Below, in pieces: positions 9,096 to 18,498 of a DNA stretch of 64,000 nucleotides. Location: positions 1 to 64,000 of the forward strand of contig JAEDCW010000002.1 in NCBI GenBank assembly GCA_016293975.1, in the 5' to 3' direction. The position numbers and the translations under genes are program-made. The notes below the pieces were generated by a model. It was not told the origin of the DNA and ran no database searches. It saw only the letters and a list, made by a program, of their open reading frames with translations. Numbering within the stretch: the first letter of the stretch is position 1; each line of letters opens with the position of its first letter. The DNA is from Clostridia bacterium (lineage in GTDB: Bacteria > Bacillota > Clostridia > Christensenellales > CAG-138).

Positions 9096-10043
9096 ATGAA
9101 ACAAAGGGGAGAAAACAGAAAGGGTAGTGAAAGCAAGTCGGGCGAAAGACCGAACAAGACATTCGAAACAAACAATGTTCCGAATATATTGCGTGCCCGA
9201 AACGGAAAACGCAAAAAGAGGCTAATGCGCAAGCGTGCGACTGTTATTGTTTCGCTCGTTGCATTTGTAGTGCTCTGCGCTACACTTTCGTGGTTCTTCA
9301 TGCGTATAAACGAGATATCCGTGACCGGAAACGTTGAAACTACGACAGAGGAGATAGTCGAGCAGTCACAGCTTGCAATAGACAAGCACGTATTGTTTTG
9401 CGGGCTTGGAAATGCAAAAAAGAATCTCGAATCGAATCCGCGCTATGTAGTTGATTCTGTAGAATACGTTTTCCCAGATAGGATAGAAATCACGCTCGTC
9501 GAGCATACCACGGCAGCCTTGATTGTTGGAGTTCACGGCATAGCCGCAATAGATGACAGGGGACTGGTGCTTGAATTAGATGCATCGGATGAGCCGGATG
9601 AAGTAAAGGTGTACGGGCTGAGCTTGATGGGCTGTATTGAGGGAAAAACGATAGGCGAGGAATACGATTTCAGAATTGCGGCGTTGCTTGAAATAGTCTC
9701 ATTTTTGGATAGCACAGACAATAAATGCGGAATTAAAATCATAGATATGTCAAATCCTTTAAATGTGTATATGGTGACGCAAAGCGGTATACGGGTGGAG
9801 ATAGGTCAGCCTACTGAGATAGAGACAAAGATGGAAGAAACGCAGATAGCGCTAGTAGAGCTTGCGAAAGCGAACATAGCTGGAGGCACCCTGAGGGTGT
9901 ACGGTACGGGAAGACCGGTGTATACGCCTGTTGATGCAGATGATACGACGGATGGAAGTACCACACCCGATGAAACGACCACGACTGAGCCCACGCAGAC
10001 ATCTGAGCCTGTTGACACCCAGGTGCCGACACAGACGTCGTAA
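9096..10043 (+). CDS. ftsQ: Cell division protein FtsQ/DivIB
   Basis: Bitopic divisome protein. Seen: a charged cytoplasmic N-terminus (about 1-48, Lys/Arg/Glu-rich), one membrane segment at about 50-70, then a POTRA-like domain beginning ISVTGN, with FPDRIEITLVEHT closing its last strands. The C-terminal 30 residues are a low-complexity Thr/Glu/Pro tail. The reading frame is open from an ATG at 9030 inside murA, but no ribosome binding site precedes that. ATG 9096 has GAAGG immediately before it and GGAG 12 nt upstream, so the start is chosen but not certain. Confidence 0.85.
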   Translation: MKQRGENRKGSESKSGERPNKTFETNNVPNILRARNGKRKKRLMRKRATVIVSLVAFVVLCATLSWFFMRINEISVTGNVETTTEEIVEQSQLAIDKHVLFCGLGNAKKNLESNPRYVVDSVEYVFPDRIEITLVEHTTAALIVGVHGIAAIDDRGLVLELDASDEPDEVKVYGLSLMGCIEGKTIGEEYDFRIAALLEIVSFLDSTDNKCGIKIIDMSNPLNVYMVTQSGIRVEIGQPTEIETKMEETQIALVELAKANIAGGTLRVYGTGRPVYTPVDADDTTDGSTTPDETTTTEPTQTSEPVDTQVPTQTS

Positions 10044-10090
10044 ATATGCGATATAGCTCGATGGATTTCACCTTATTTCGCGTTTAAATA

Positions 10091-10107
10091 ATGGAAGTTA
10101 ATTCCAT
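10091..10107. promoter_or_regulatory. Short inverted repeat upstream of the ftsA promoter
   Basis: ATGGAA (10091-10096) and TTCCAT (10102-10107) form a perfect 6-bp inverted repeat with a 5-bp spacer, ending 6 bp before the -35 box of the ftsAZ promoter. It could be a regulator site or a weak hairpin after ftsQ. It is too short to decide. Confidence 0.3.
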
Positions 10108-10113
10108 GGTTTG

Positions 10114-10142
10114 TTGCCACAAGGCAGACAATATGCTATAAT
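10114..10142 (+). promoter_or_regulatory. Sigma-A promoter for ftsA-ftsZ
   Basis: TTGCCA (10114-10119), 17-bp spacer, TATAAT (10137-10142). The perfect -10 box lies 28 bp upstream of the ftsA start codon. It gives ftsAZ a transcription start separate from the murD-murA-ftsQ unit. Confidence 0.8.
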
Positions 10143-10169
10143 AATCGAAATCTGGTTAGGTAGGAGAAT

Positions 10170-11336
10170 ATGGGAAAACACGTTGCCATACTTGACATAG
10201 GAAGCTCCAAGATAATATGTCTTATATGCAGCACCGAGGATGACGGTTCGTTCGTTGTCAGGGGTGCCGGCGTGGTGGGCTATGCTGGTTTTAGGTACGG
10301 TAAAATACTTAGCGAGAAGAGTTTCAAGAACGCAATAAGGGATGCTATAACAAAGGCAGAGAATGACGCAAGTCGCCATGTAAAGACTATTATAGTCGGC
10401 GTGCCGTCGCCTTTCTCAAAACTCATCGTAAGCAAGGGTGCGGTAGAGCTTGGCGGAAAATCGATATCCGTGAGGGACATCGACCGAATGGTAGTATCCT
10501 CGTTCGACTTTGAACAACCTGCAGGCTTTGAGCCGATACACGATACACCCATTGAGTTCAATATTGACGGAACTTTGTCCTACGATATGCCATTGGGAGT
10601 GCCTGCAAATGAGCTTAGCGGCATGGTTTCTCACCTCTATGTCGATTCTTTGTTCAAAAAGCTTATAGTGGACGTGCTGTCATCCCTCAGAATAACAGCA
10701 AGTGAGTTCATAAGCGTGCCGCTTGCGGAGGGGCGATTTGTGGTTTCCGATGATATAGGTTCGGGTGAGGCGTTGGTAGTAGACGTTGGAAGCATGCATA
10801 CCGACGTGGTGCTTATGAGAAACACGGCGGTTGCGGATATGCGGACGCTTGATGTCGGCGGCTATAACTTCACGAGCGATATTGCATACATTTTTGATTT
10901 GCCGATAGTCGAAGCGGAGAAGCAAAAGCGCAACTATGTCTACGCCCTAGACTACACAGATAGCGTAGTAAAGATAAAGTTGCCCGAAGAAGTCATAGAG
11001 TTGAATCTCTCGGCAATTTCCGAGGTAATAGACGCGAGAACTTACGAGCTTGCCGACATGATAGAGGAGGCAATCGTAAGCATGGGCGTGAGAATGGGAG
11101 AGATAACTCCCATATATCTTACCGGCGGAGGAATTTCGCTGATGAGAGGATGTACAGAATTCATTTCTGACTATTTCGGAGTGAAATTTATAGTGAATAT
11201 GCCGTGGATGCCGAGGTTGAGTTCTCCAAACTACGCCAGCGCGTTTGCACTTATGCGATTTGCAATGAGCGAGAACGAGCTTGGCAGGGAAAGCACAGGC
11301 TTCTGGCAAAAGATAAAGGATTTTCTTACTAACTGA
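10170..11336 (+). CDS. ftsA: Cell division protein FtsA (actin-like)
   Basis: Actin-fold ATPase that tethers FtsZ to the membrane. Seen: phosphate-1 motif LDIGSSK near residues 8-14, an SHS2/1C insertion in the N-terminal third, the phosphate-2 type block [11 protein letters not shown] near 205, and the adenosine motif [11 protein letters not shown] near 320. The last 15 residues (FWQKIKDFL) form an amphipathic helix, as expected for the membrane-targeting sequence. At 388 residues it is slightly short for FtsA. AGGAG lies 3 nt before the ATG. The neighbour ftsZ follows after 20 bp. Confidence 0.9.
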   Translation: MGKHVAILDIGSSKIICLICSTEDDGSFVVRGAGVVGYAGFRYGKILSEKSFKNAIRDAITKAENDASRHVKTIIVGVPSPFSKLIVSKGAVELGGKSISVRDIDRMVVSSFDFEQPAGFEPIHDTPIEFNIDGTLSYDMPLGVPANELSGMVSHLYVDSLFKKLIVDVLSSLRITASEFISVPLAEGRFVVSDDIGSGEALVVDVGSMHTDVVLMRNTAVADMRTLDVGGYNFTSDIAYIFDLPIVEAEKQKRNYVYALDYTDSVVKIKLPEEVIELNLSAISEVIDARTYELADMIEEAIVSMGVRMGEITPIYLTGGGISLMRGCTEFISDYFGVKFIVNMPWMPRLSSPNYASAFALMRFAMSENELGRESTGFWQKIKDFLTN

Positions 11337-11356
11337 TACTCAAGGAGGATACGAAA

Positions 11357-12634
11357 ATGCCGTTGGGAACATTCGAACTCGACATGGATACAAGGACTTT
11401 TGCTAAGATAAAAGTAATTGGAATCGGCGGTGCCGGCAATAATGCGGTGAACCGCATGATTCAGTATGGATTAGGCGGTGTTGAATTTATTGCCGTCAAT
11501 ACGGACAAGCAGGCATTATTCCTATCCAAAGCAAGCCAAAAGGTTCAGATCGGTGAAAAGCTCACGAAGGGACTTGGTGCCGGCGCAGACCCCGAGATAG
11601 GCAGAAAGGCAGCCGAGGAGAGCATAGATCAAATTAAGGAAGCACTTAAGGGTGCGGATTTGGCGTTTATAACAGCAGGCATGGGCGGCGGTACGGGCAC
11701 AGGCGCAGCTCCGGTAGTGGCCGAGGCAGCAAAGAGCATGGGCATACTCACGATAGGCGTAGTCACAAAGCCGTTCTCATTTGAGGGCAATGTCAGAATG
11801 CGTCAAGCGTTGATAGGCGTCGAGAATCTCAAGAATGCTGTGGACACGCTGGTCATAATCCCCAACAGCAAGCTGATGGAGATATTTAAGGATCTTACAT
11901 TCAGAGATGCGTTTATGGCAGCTGATGATGTGCTTAGACAGGGTATTCAGGGAATAAGCGATCTGATTGCGGTACCGGCTGTAATAAACCTCGATTTTGC
12001 GGATGTCAGGACTATAATGCGTGAAAAGGGCATGGCTCATATGGGGATGGGCAATGCGTCTGGAGATAAGCGCGCAGAGTTAGCCGCCAGACAGGCCATA
12101 GAAAGCCCGCTTCTCGATACTTCGATTCAGGGTGCTATGGGCATACTCGTCTGTATAACGGGAAGCAGTGACATCAACATGTCGGACATAGACACAGTCA
12201 TGAATTTGATTACCAGCCAAGCAGACGCCGAAGCAAACGTTATATTCGGTGTGTGTATAAACGACGATATGAAGGATTCGGTAAGCGTCACCGTTATCGC
12301 AACGGGATTCTCCAATAGCGACAACAAAACACAACAGCCCGAAACCGTTGCTCCTGAAGCGCCGAGAACCATAATCGATGAGAGAGCGGGTTCAAGGACT
12401 ATAATCGAATCATACTCCCCAAGAAACAGGGCTTCCGTCAACGCTGCATCAATTAGATACACTGAGGACGAACAAGGCGCCGTGATAGAGAGCGAGAGTG
12501 TAAGTAAAAAGGACGAGGGAAGGCACTCGCCCATAAGACGAGCAGAGCCAAGGCGCGAGGCGAGACCGAGATCGGATGAATCGAACCTCGAGGTTCCGGC
12601 ATTCCTAAGACGCAAGCATACAAGAGACGAGTAA
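11357..12634 (+). CDS. ftsZ: Cell division protein FtsZ (tubulin-like GTPase)
   Basis: Forms the Z-ring. Seen: [10 protein letters not shown] near residue 19, the tubulin signature GGGTGTG at 110-116, and the synergy-loop region near 200-210 ([14 protein letters not shown]). A long variable linker (about 320-410) rich in Arg/Glu/Ser ends in the conserved C-terminal peptide EVPAFLRRK, which binds FtsA and SepF. AAGGAGG lies 8 nt before the ATG. It is 425 residues long, a little longer than usual because of the linker. Confidence 0.98.
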   Translation: MPLGTFELDMDTRTFAKIKVIGIGGAGNNAVNRMIQYGLGGVEFIAVNTDKQALFLSKASQKVQIGEKLTKGLGAGADPEIGRKAAEESIDQIKEALKGADLAFITAGMGGGTGTGAAPVVAEAAKSMGILTIGVVTKPFSFEGNVRMRQALIGVENLKNAVDTLVIIPNSKLMEIFKDLTFRDAFMAADDVLRQGIQGISDLIAVPAVINLDFADVRTIMREKGMAHMGMGNASGDKRAELAARQAIESPLLDTSIQGAMGILVCITGSSDINMSDIDTVMNLITSQADAEANVIFGVCINDDMKDSVSVTVIATGFSNSDNKTQQPETVAPEAPRTIIDERAGSRTIIESYSPRNRASVNAASIRYTEDEQGAVIESESVSKKDEGRHSPIRRAEPRREARPRSDESNLEVPAFLRRKHTRDE

Positions 12635-12650
12635 CATTTGGAGGTAGATT

Positions 12651-13049
12651 ATGAAAGAGATCATCATAGCGAACAACGCACCTGCCGCAATCGGACCGTA
12701 TTCGCACGCTGTATCGATTGAAGGGATCGTATTTACATCGGGCCAGATAGGAATCAATCCCGAGACAAAGGCAATGGCTGAGGGTGTAGAAGCACAGACA
12801 GAGCAGGCACTTACAAACCTCAAGAACGTACTTGCCGCCGCCGGTGCAAGCCTCGAAGATGTAGTAAAGACCACCGTGTTTATCAAGAATATGTCGGATT
12901 TCGCGAAGGTGAACACGATTTATGCGACATACTTTACGGATATGCATCCTGCGCGTTCATGCGTTGAGGTTGCGGCATTGCCTGCAAACGCACTTGTAGA
13001 GGTAGAAGCGACTGCGTTTAAGAGCGCAGACGAGACAGCACATATATAA
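12651..13049 (+). CDS. ridA: RidA family enamine/imine deaminase
   Basis: YjgF/YER057c/UK114 family protein that hydrolyses reactive 2-aminoacrylate-type enamines released by PLP enzymes. Seen: AIGPYSHAV and FTSGQIGINPET near the N-terminus, and the C-terminal signature PARSCVEVAALPANALVEVEATA with the conserved Arg that binds the carboxylate. The 132 residues are slightly longer than the usual ~125. TGGAGGT precedes the ATG. It follows ftsZ by 16 bp on the same strand and could share its transcript. Confidence 0.95.
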   Translation: MKEIIIANNAPAAIGPYSHAVSIEGIVFTSGQIGINPETKAMAEGVEAQTEQALTNLKNVLAAAGASLEDVVKTTVFIKNMSDFAKVNTIYATYFTDMHPARSCVEVAALPANALVEVEATAFKSADETAHI

Positions 13050-13082
13050 GCCTCAGTAAATGGTTGAGTTGGGGGAAAACAC

Positions 13083-14576
13083 ATGGAACCAAGGGTATTC
13101 AACAGGCGTCCCATGTGTACGTATGCCATAGCAGTCGTTCTTGGTATACTCTCAGCGAGATTATTTAATGACACACCGCATATTTTGTCGGGGTGTCTTG
13201 TTTTTATATGCACCGCATTTCTTTTCTTCGTATTCAGGTTTACAAAAAAGCGGAGTTATAGGCCACTGTCGCTTATTTTTGTGTTTATATTTGCATTGCT
13301 CTTGGGATTGTGGGCATATCCTGCATTGCCAAATGAGGGGGAATACACAATAGAGGGCAGGGTCAGCGAGACGCCCGAATATGATGGAGACGTATGCCTG
13401 CTCACTCTCGACGAGCTTAAACTCAACGGTACAAGCATCGATACACGCATTAAACTATCGGTATATGAGGCTGGAAGCGCCTACGGGGATTATATAAGCG
13501 TACATGGACGCGTGGTTATACCTGATGACAGCGACGAATTCCCCGAGCGGCACTACAATCTCTCAAAGGGAATAGGTTTGCTTGGTTTTGCGGATTCACG
13601 CATAGAAAAAAAGGGATACAGAGGCGATTTGTATGGGTGGCTCCTAAGTATTAAGAACAGGCTTATTGATAACGCAAATAAGCTATTCGGTGAAAACGGG
13701 CCCGCAATTGCCGGTATGCTTTTCGGTGAAACCAACAATATTAGCAAGAGCGACATCAACGCCTATAGAGACAGCGGCGTTGCCCACCTGTTTGCCGTAT
13801 CTGGACTCCACGTATCGATTATTGCCGGCACATTGTTATTGGTATTGAAGCGCGTAAACCCGTGGATAAAGCTATCGGTCATAGGCGTAATCCTGCTTGT
13901 TTATTGTTGGATAACCGCCTTTGCCGCCTCGCTCGTCAGAGCTATGGTTATGACAATGTGCGTGCTTGCGGCAGAGCCGCTTGAAAGGCGCTATGACATG
14001 GCCTCGTCGATGTCGCTTGCGCTCATGTTGATATTATTTTCAAATCCTTTTGCACTGTACACAGCAAGCCTTCTCATATCATTTGCCGCTGTATTTACGA
14101 TTTCAACTCTTACGCCCCTTCTTTCACGGCTGTTTAAAGGCGTACACAGCGTTATTTCCTCCGCTATATCTGTGTCGATTGCAGGTTCTGTAGGAATGGC
14201 GCCCCTGTCTACGTATTTCTTTGGCAGGCTTCCTACACTCGGAGTTTTTGCAAACTTCATAGTGATACCGTTGGTGCCGATAATTATTATTCCGTCGCTC
14301 GTTGCCGTACTGCTTTGTGCTATATCGCCGCAGGTGGGAGCGGTAGTTGCATTTGTACCTAAAAACGTCATAGTATTCGTGAACGGCTATCTTTTCCGAA
14401 TTGCAAATATCGCTTTTGCGGCGGTCGATACGAATTCACCTTCTATTATCGCCTGCATATCAATGTACATACCAATGCTTACAGCCTCGGATTATTGTCT
14501 TTTGGACAAAAAGAAAAAGCTACGGCTAACGCTTGTTACAGCGGTCGCAGCTTTGGTTCTGATTATAATCACTTAG
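13083..14576 (+). CDS. ComEC/Rec2-related membrane protein lacking the nuclease domain
   Basis: DNA-uptake channel family. Seen: two N-terminal membrane segments, a soluble OB-like (DUF4131) stretch at about 75-170 beginning EGRVSETPEYDGDV, then the Competence domain with HLFAVSGLHVSIIAG near 240 and about eight membrane helices. The 497-residue protein stops after the membrane domain. Full-length ComEC proteins (about 750 residues) carry a C-terminal metallo-beta-lactamase domain that is absent here. The 3' end overlaps the convergent gene by 8 bp. It may work with a separately encoded nuclease, or have another transport role. Confidence 0.85.
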   Translation: MEPRVFNRRPMCTYAIAVVLGILSARLFNDTPHILSGCLVFICTAFLFFVFRFTKKRSYRPLSLIFVFIFALLLGLWAYPALPNEGEYTIEGRVSETPEYDGDVCLLTLDELKLNGTSIDTRIKLSVYEAGSAYGDYISVHGRVVIPDDSDEFPERHYNLSKGIGLLGFADSRIEKKGYRGDLYGWLLSIKNRLIDNANKLFGENGPAIAGMLFGETNNISKSDINAYRDSGVAHLFAVSGLHVSIIAGTLLLVLKRVNPWIKLSVIGVILLVYCWITAFAASLVRAMVMTMCVLAAEPLERRYDMASSMSLALMLILFSNPFALYTASLLISFAAVFTISTLTPLLSRLFKGVHSVISSAISVSIAGSVGMAPLSTYFFGRLPTLGVFANFIVIPLVPIIIIPSLVAVLLCAISPQVGAVVAFVPKNVIVFVNGYLFRIANIAFAAVDTNSPSIIACISMYIPMLTASDYCLLDKKKKLRLTLVTAVAALVLIIIT

Positions 14577-15621
14577 CGGTTTTTTTGTTGAATATAAAGC
14601 GATTCTGAATGTAATAGTTGAGGACAAATAGTGGTATATCGATCATAATCTTTGCAAGCACCTCGTTTACTCCAAGGTGCACAAGTCCACTTACACAGCT
14701 TGCCGATACCAATATGCCGAAGCAGACAAGTGCGGCAAACTTAAGGAAAGAAGCGGTGCTGCTACCCTTAAACACGGCGTAGCGGTTTATCGAATAGTTG
14801 AGTATGGAGGCAACCGCTCTCGAAACGATTATCCAGACTGCGACCGTACTGATGGGACTGTTGTTAAATAATGAAATAGTCGGGAAAAGCCAACAAAGAG
14901 TCATATACAACGCGTAGTCCACTAACGTGGAAATCAGAGACGATGCGCAGTATTTGAGTATTTGACGCAGTATAAGCCACGTATCTCGCCATGTGTTGTA
15001 GCTTGAGCCCTTGTTCTCATCTATGTAAACCGTTTTAATCGGTATCTCTACAAAATGCGAGTGCCAGTTTCTTACGTTTAAGAGCATGTTCATCTCATAC
15101 TCGTATCTGTCGCCTTCAAGCTCTGCAAGCTTGGGGAAGAGTGAACGCGGAAGGCCTCTCAGACCGGTCTGTGTATCTGTGACTTTTTGGCCGGAAACGA
15201 TATAGAATACGGCTATGGTCGTCCAATTACCTATCTTTGAACGAATGGGAACGTTCTTTCCACCGAATCTGCGCACGCCCAAAACAAGTGCTGTATCATC
15301 TTTTGCAAGCTCGTCCATAACGCGAATAATATCCTCGCAGGTGTGCTGACCATCTGCATCGGCGGTAACGATTCCTGCGACCTCCGGGTCTTTCATTATG
15401 TGTCTAATACCCGTTTTGAGTGCAGCTCCTTTGCCACGATTCACTGCATGAACCAAAAGGGGAACATTCCTGTTCCTTACTTCGTCAAAGACAGTCTCGT
15501 ATTCAGGAGCGCTACCATCGTTGACAACTACTATATCAAGATTGTGAGCCAAAAGATTGTCTATCAGTACTATCAACTTATCGTCCGGCTTATAAGCGGG
15601 TATAAGAACGGTATACTTCAT
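14569..15621 (-). CDS. GT2 glycosyltransferase fused to a GtrA-like membrane domain
   Basis: The N-terminal half (about 1-220) is a family-2 glycosyltransferase: VLIPAYKPDD, VVVNDGSAPE, NRGKGAALKTG and a D-A-D metal motif in TADADGQH. The C-terminal third (about 225-350) has four hydrophobic segments of the GtrA/DPMS type (CASSLISTLVDYALY). Such fusions resemble dolichol-phosphate-mannose synthase plus flippase-like modules. The likely job is making or moving a polyprenyl-phosphate sugar for cell-surface polymers; the sugar is unknown. It is alone on the minus strand and converges on the ComEC-like gene. Confidence 0.85.
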   Translation of the reverse strand: MKYTVLIPAYKPDDKLIVLIDNLLAHNLDIVVVNDGSAPEYETVFDEVRNRNVPLLVHAVNRGKGAALKTGIRHIMKDPEVAGIVTADADGQHTCEDIIRVMDELAKDDTALVLGVRRFGGKNVPIRSKIGNWTTIAVFYIVSGQKVTDTQTGLRGLPRSLFPKLAELEGDRYEYEMNMLLNVRNWHSHFVEIPIKTVYIDENKGSSYNTWRDTWLILRQILKYCASSLISTLVDYALYMTLCWLFPTISLFNNSPISTVAVWIIVSRAVASILNYSINRYAVFKGSSTASFLKFAALVCFGILVSASCVSGLVHLGVNEVLAKIMIDIPLFVLNYYIQNRFIFNKKTAK

Positions 15622-15750
15622 TATAAAACCCCAACAATGTATTTGCCCATGGCTTACTTACTATCATAACATTTTTGACACGGAAAATAAATAATTAAAA
15701 TGATAGAGTCGCGAAAAACTGAGAAAGCTAATACAAAGGTTGGTGATTGT

Positions 15751-18135
15751 ATGAGCGAGAAGAGTGTAGCCGAGGAAAACGCAAAGAGAAAAAAGAAGCC
15801 AAAAAACAAGAGAGTGAGGCGTATACTGCGAATAGTATTCGCGTCATTGGCTATTGTTGTGGCTGTGGGGCTGTTTATTCTTGCGGATTCACTCGAAATG
15901 AGCGATTGGCACAAACTCGACATGAGCCTTATACTCGACGCAAAACAGTCTTCAATCATTTACGACAAGGACGACACCGAAATAAGCATACTCTACAGCA
16001 AAGAGGACAGACAGTGGGTAAGTATAGACGAGATACCAGTGCATACGCGTGACGCATTCATAGCGGTTGAGGATGCGAGATTCTATGAACATAACGGCGT
16101 CGACATAATAAGGATATTCGGAGCTTTGATTCACGACCTGATGGTTGGAAGCTTTGAACAGGGCGCATCAACGCTTAGCCAACAACTCATAAAGCTAAGC
16201 CATCTTACGCCGGAGCAGGGGGTTGCGGACAAGACAATAGCTCGAAAAGCGGAGGAGGCGGTGCTCGCGTGTCAGATGGAGGCGCAGTACAATAAGGAAC
16301 AGATACTTGAGATGTATCTGAACTACGTCTATTTTGGGGGAGGATATTACGGCATAGAAGCAGCGGCAAGGGGTTATTTCGGCGTTCATGCGAACGAGCT
16401 TACCATAAGTCAAAGTGCATTGCTTGCAGGTGTCGTGAAGGCACCGTCAAACTACGCACCTCATATAGAATATGAGAACTCCATAGAGAGAAGAAATCTC
16501 GTGCTCAGACTAATGCAGGAAGCGGGATTCATCGATACTGCACAATACGCAAAGGCGGTGAGTGAGCGTGTCGAACTCGTCAAAAGTGAGACTCGAGGAA
16601 ACCGCGACTATTATATAGATATGGCCGTCGAGGAGGCGTGTAACATTCTCTCAATAACCAAAGAAGAGTTCTATACAAAGGGCTACAGGTTGTACACAGG
16701 TTACGACAAGGAGCTTCAGGAGCAATGCGAGAAGACGTTTACAAAGCAGGAGCTTTTTCCGGATACCGACTCACAGGCTGCTATAGTTATAAAGGATGTA
16801 GACAGCGGCATGATATGTTCCGTGATGGGAGGAAGGAAATACGAGGTCACATACGGGTTCAACAGGGCGACAGATATATCCCGTTCACCTGGCTCGGCCA
16901 TTAAGCCGATTATAGTTTACGCACCTGCATTGGAATACTTCGGCTATACCGCCGCAAGTATGCTGCTTGATGAGCCCACTAACTTCGACGACTATTCACC
17001 GAGAAATTCAAACGGCAAATACTACGGCTGGGTAACATTGAGAGATGCTGTTACAAAATCGCTCAATGTCCCTGCTGTGAAGATACTCTCAAACATAGGC
17101 GTAGATACAGGTAAGATGTTCGCAAACAAACTGGGTATAGAGTTCGACGCCTCTGATAACGGGCTTGCACTAGCGCTTGGCGGCTTTGCTTACGGCGTAT
17201 CTCCATGGCAGATGACGATGGCATACTCGTGCTTTGCATCGGGAGGAATACTAAGGGAGAATACAACAATAAGAAGCATAACCGACAGAGATGGCAATGT
17301 GCTGTATGAGCGTGCGGCCAAAGAAATTCGGGTGATGAGTGAGCAGAACGCATATATACTCAACAATATGCTTACGGACGTAATAGAGAGCGGTACGGGT
17401 AAGCGTCTCAGAGGACTTAATGTGTCGCTTGCGGGGAAAACGGGTACTGCGTCGGATAATGCGGGCATAAGGGATGCGTGGATGTGCGTGTATAACCCCG
17501 AATACGCCGCAACCGTGTGGATGGGGTATGACGATGGCATGCAGAGACTTCCGTCACAGACGACAGGGGGAAATAATCCTGCGCTCGTACTGAAAGACAT
17601 ATTTACATGGATTTATAAAGATAGGAAAGCAAAGGAGTTCGTTATGCCAAGCGGAGTGGAAGTGTGCGATATCGATGCATACACGCTTAAGAAAACACAG
17701 GTTGCAACGCTTGCGACGGTGCTCACACCTAAAAAGCATATCATCAGGGAAGTGTTCTTGAAGGGAACAGAGCCGACGAAAACGAGCACCTATTGGACAG
17801 TTCCCGGCCCGCCCAAGGATTTTTCGGTCGTGTTGTATGAGGGTTACCCGAGGATCACGTTTACGCCCACATTGTCTCATATAGTGTACACTGTTTTCAG
17901 GGAGGACAGCGAGGGCAACGCCGTCGCTATAGGGCATTGGACGAATCTCACAACGGGTGTCATATACTACGATCTCGACGTCATGGATGGAGAAACGTAC
18001 AGCTACTATGTCGTGCCGTCGCATCCCGGAATTCAGATAGATGGGCAAAGTGCACAGGGTGTGTATTCAAATGTGGTAAGCGTATACGTGCCCGTAAGGG
18101 AGGAGCCTCCCGAATACTGGGACGATTACGAGTAA
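15751..18135 (+). CDS. Class A penicillin-binding protein (PBP1A family)
   Basis: Bifunctional wall polymerase. Seen: a Lys/Arg-rich cytoplasmic tail, a membrane anchor at about 27-50, and a GT51 transglycosylase domain with the catalytic-Glu motif E107-DARFYEHNG and GASTLSQQ. The transpeptidase domain carries S382-A-I-K385, S437-L-N439 and K563-T-G. A C-terminal extension after about 660 looks like a fibronectin-III type domain. The frame is open from ATG 15700, but only ATG 15751 has a good site (GGTGAT 4 nt upstream), so the shorter 794-residue form is given. Confidence 0.95.
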   Translation: MSEKSVAEENAKRKKKPKNKRVRRILRIVFASLAIVVAVGLFILADSLEMSDWHKLDMSLILDAKQSSIIYDKDDTEISILYSKEDRQWVSIDEIPVHTRDAFIAVEDARFYEHNGVDIIRIFGALIHDLMVGSFEQGASTLSQQLIKLSHLTPEQGVADKTIARKAEEAVLACQMEAQYNKEQILEMYLNYVYFGGGYYGIEAAARGYFGVHANELTISQSALLAGVVKAPSNYAPHIEYENSIERRNLVLRLMQEAGFIDTAQYAKAVSERVELVKSETRGNRDYYIDMAVEEACNILSITKEEFYTKGYRLYTGYDKELQEQCEKTFTKQELFPDTDSQAAIVIKDVDSGMICSVMGGRKYEVTYGFNRATDISRSPGSAIKPIIVYAPALEYFGYTAASMLLDEPTNFDDYSPRNSNGKYYGWVTLRDAVTKSLNVPAVKILSNIGVDTGKMFANKLGIEFDASDNGLALALGGFAYGVSPWQMTMAYSCFASGGILRENTTIRSITDRDGNVLYERAAKEIRVMSEQNAYILNNMLTDVIESGTGKRLRGLNVSLAGKTGTASDNAGIRDAWMCVYNPEYAATVWMGYDDGMQRLPSQTTGGNNPALVLKDIFTWIYKDRKAKEFVMPSGVEVCDIDAYTLKKTQVATLATVLTPKKHIIREVFLKGTEPTKTSTYWTVPGPPKDFSVVLYEGYPRITFTPTLSHIVYTVFREDSEGNAVAIGHWTNLTTGVIYYDLDVMDGETYSYYVVPSHPGIQIDGQSAQGVYSNVVSVYVPVREEPPEYWDDYE

Positions 18136-18498
18136 AACAGCAGAGTAAAAAAAAGGGCATCACGAGTGTAGCGCGTTGTCCTTAACCGACAATAACGCGA
18201 CGAAATAAACCCCTTATAGGATTTGTCAAATGCACCTTGTGTGTGAAGTATGCCTATGGTATGTGAAATGACCGTGGGCGTTGGAGCTCTGTTTCACTAA
18301 ACAAAACCTTATACGCAACTATACAAAAAAAGAGAGAGCATTACAGCAAAGCTTCACACCGTTTCGTTCTCTCTTTATGTTTGTATACGGACTTGGGCTT
18401 AGCCCATTTTGCATATGTCTTGCCAAATGCAGTGCTTGCACTTTAACGGATCATTTAATTCTCCGTTAAGGACATAGTGAGTATGCCTGCTTTAAAAA
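18136..18498. other. 363-bp intergenic region with nested inverted repeats
   Basis: No credible gene. GTCCTTAAC (18178-18186) is perfectly complementary to GTTAAGGAC (18465-18473), a 9-bp helix that would close a 296-nt RNA. Inside are the mreB terminator stem, TGGGC-TTA-GCCCA near 18392-18404, AGTGC-TT-GCACT (18431-18442) and TTAACGGA/TCCGTTAA (18443-18450 and 18462-18469). CAAATGCA and AGTATGCCT each occur twice in direct orientation. It could be a non-coding RNA on either strand, or simply 3' untranslated sequence. Confidence 0.45.
18325..18376 (-). terminator. Rho-independent terminator of mreB
   Basis: Read on the minus strand, an 11-bp stem (18366-18376 with 18329-18339, one G-T pair) rich in GA/TC repeats is followed by seven T residues (18331-18325). 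It lies about 120-170 nt after the mreB stop, so the mreB transcript would have a long 3' tail. Confidence 0.7.

Noticed and set aside
18178..18473. Assignment of the PBP-mreB gap as 6S RNA, SRP RNA or RNase P RNA
   Set aside because: The closing helix is suggestive, but the diagnostic motifs of each (SRP GGAAG-type apical loop, RNase P conserved cores, 6S size of about 190 nt) were not found.
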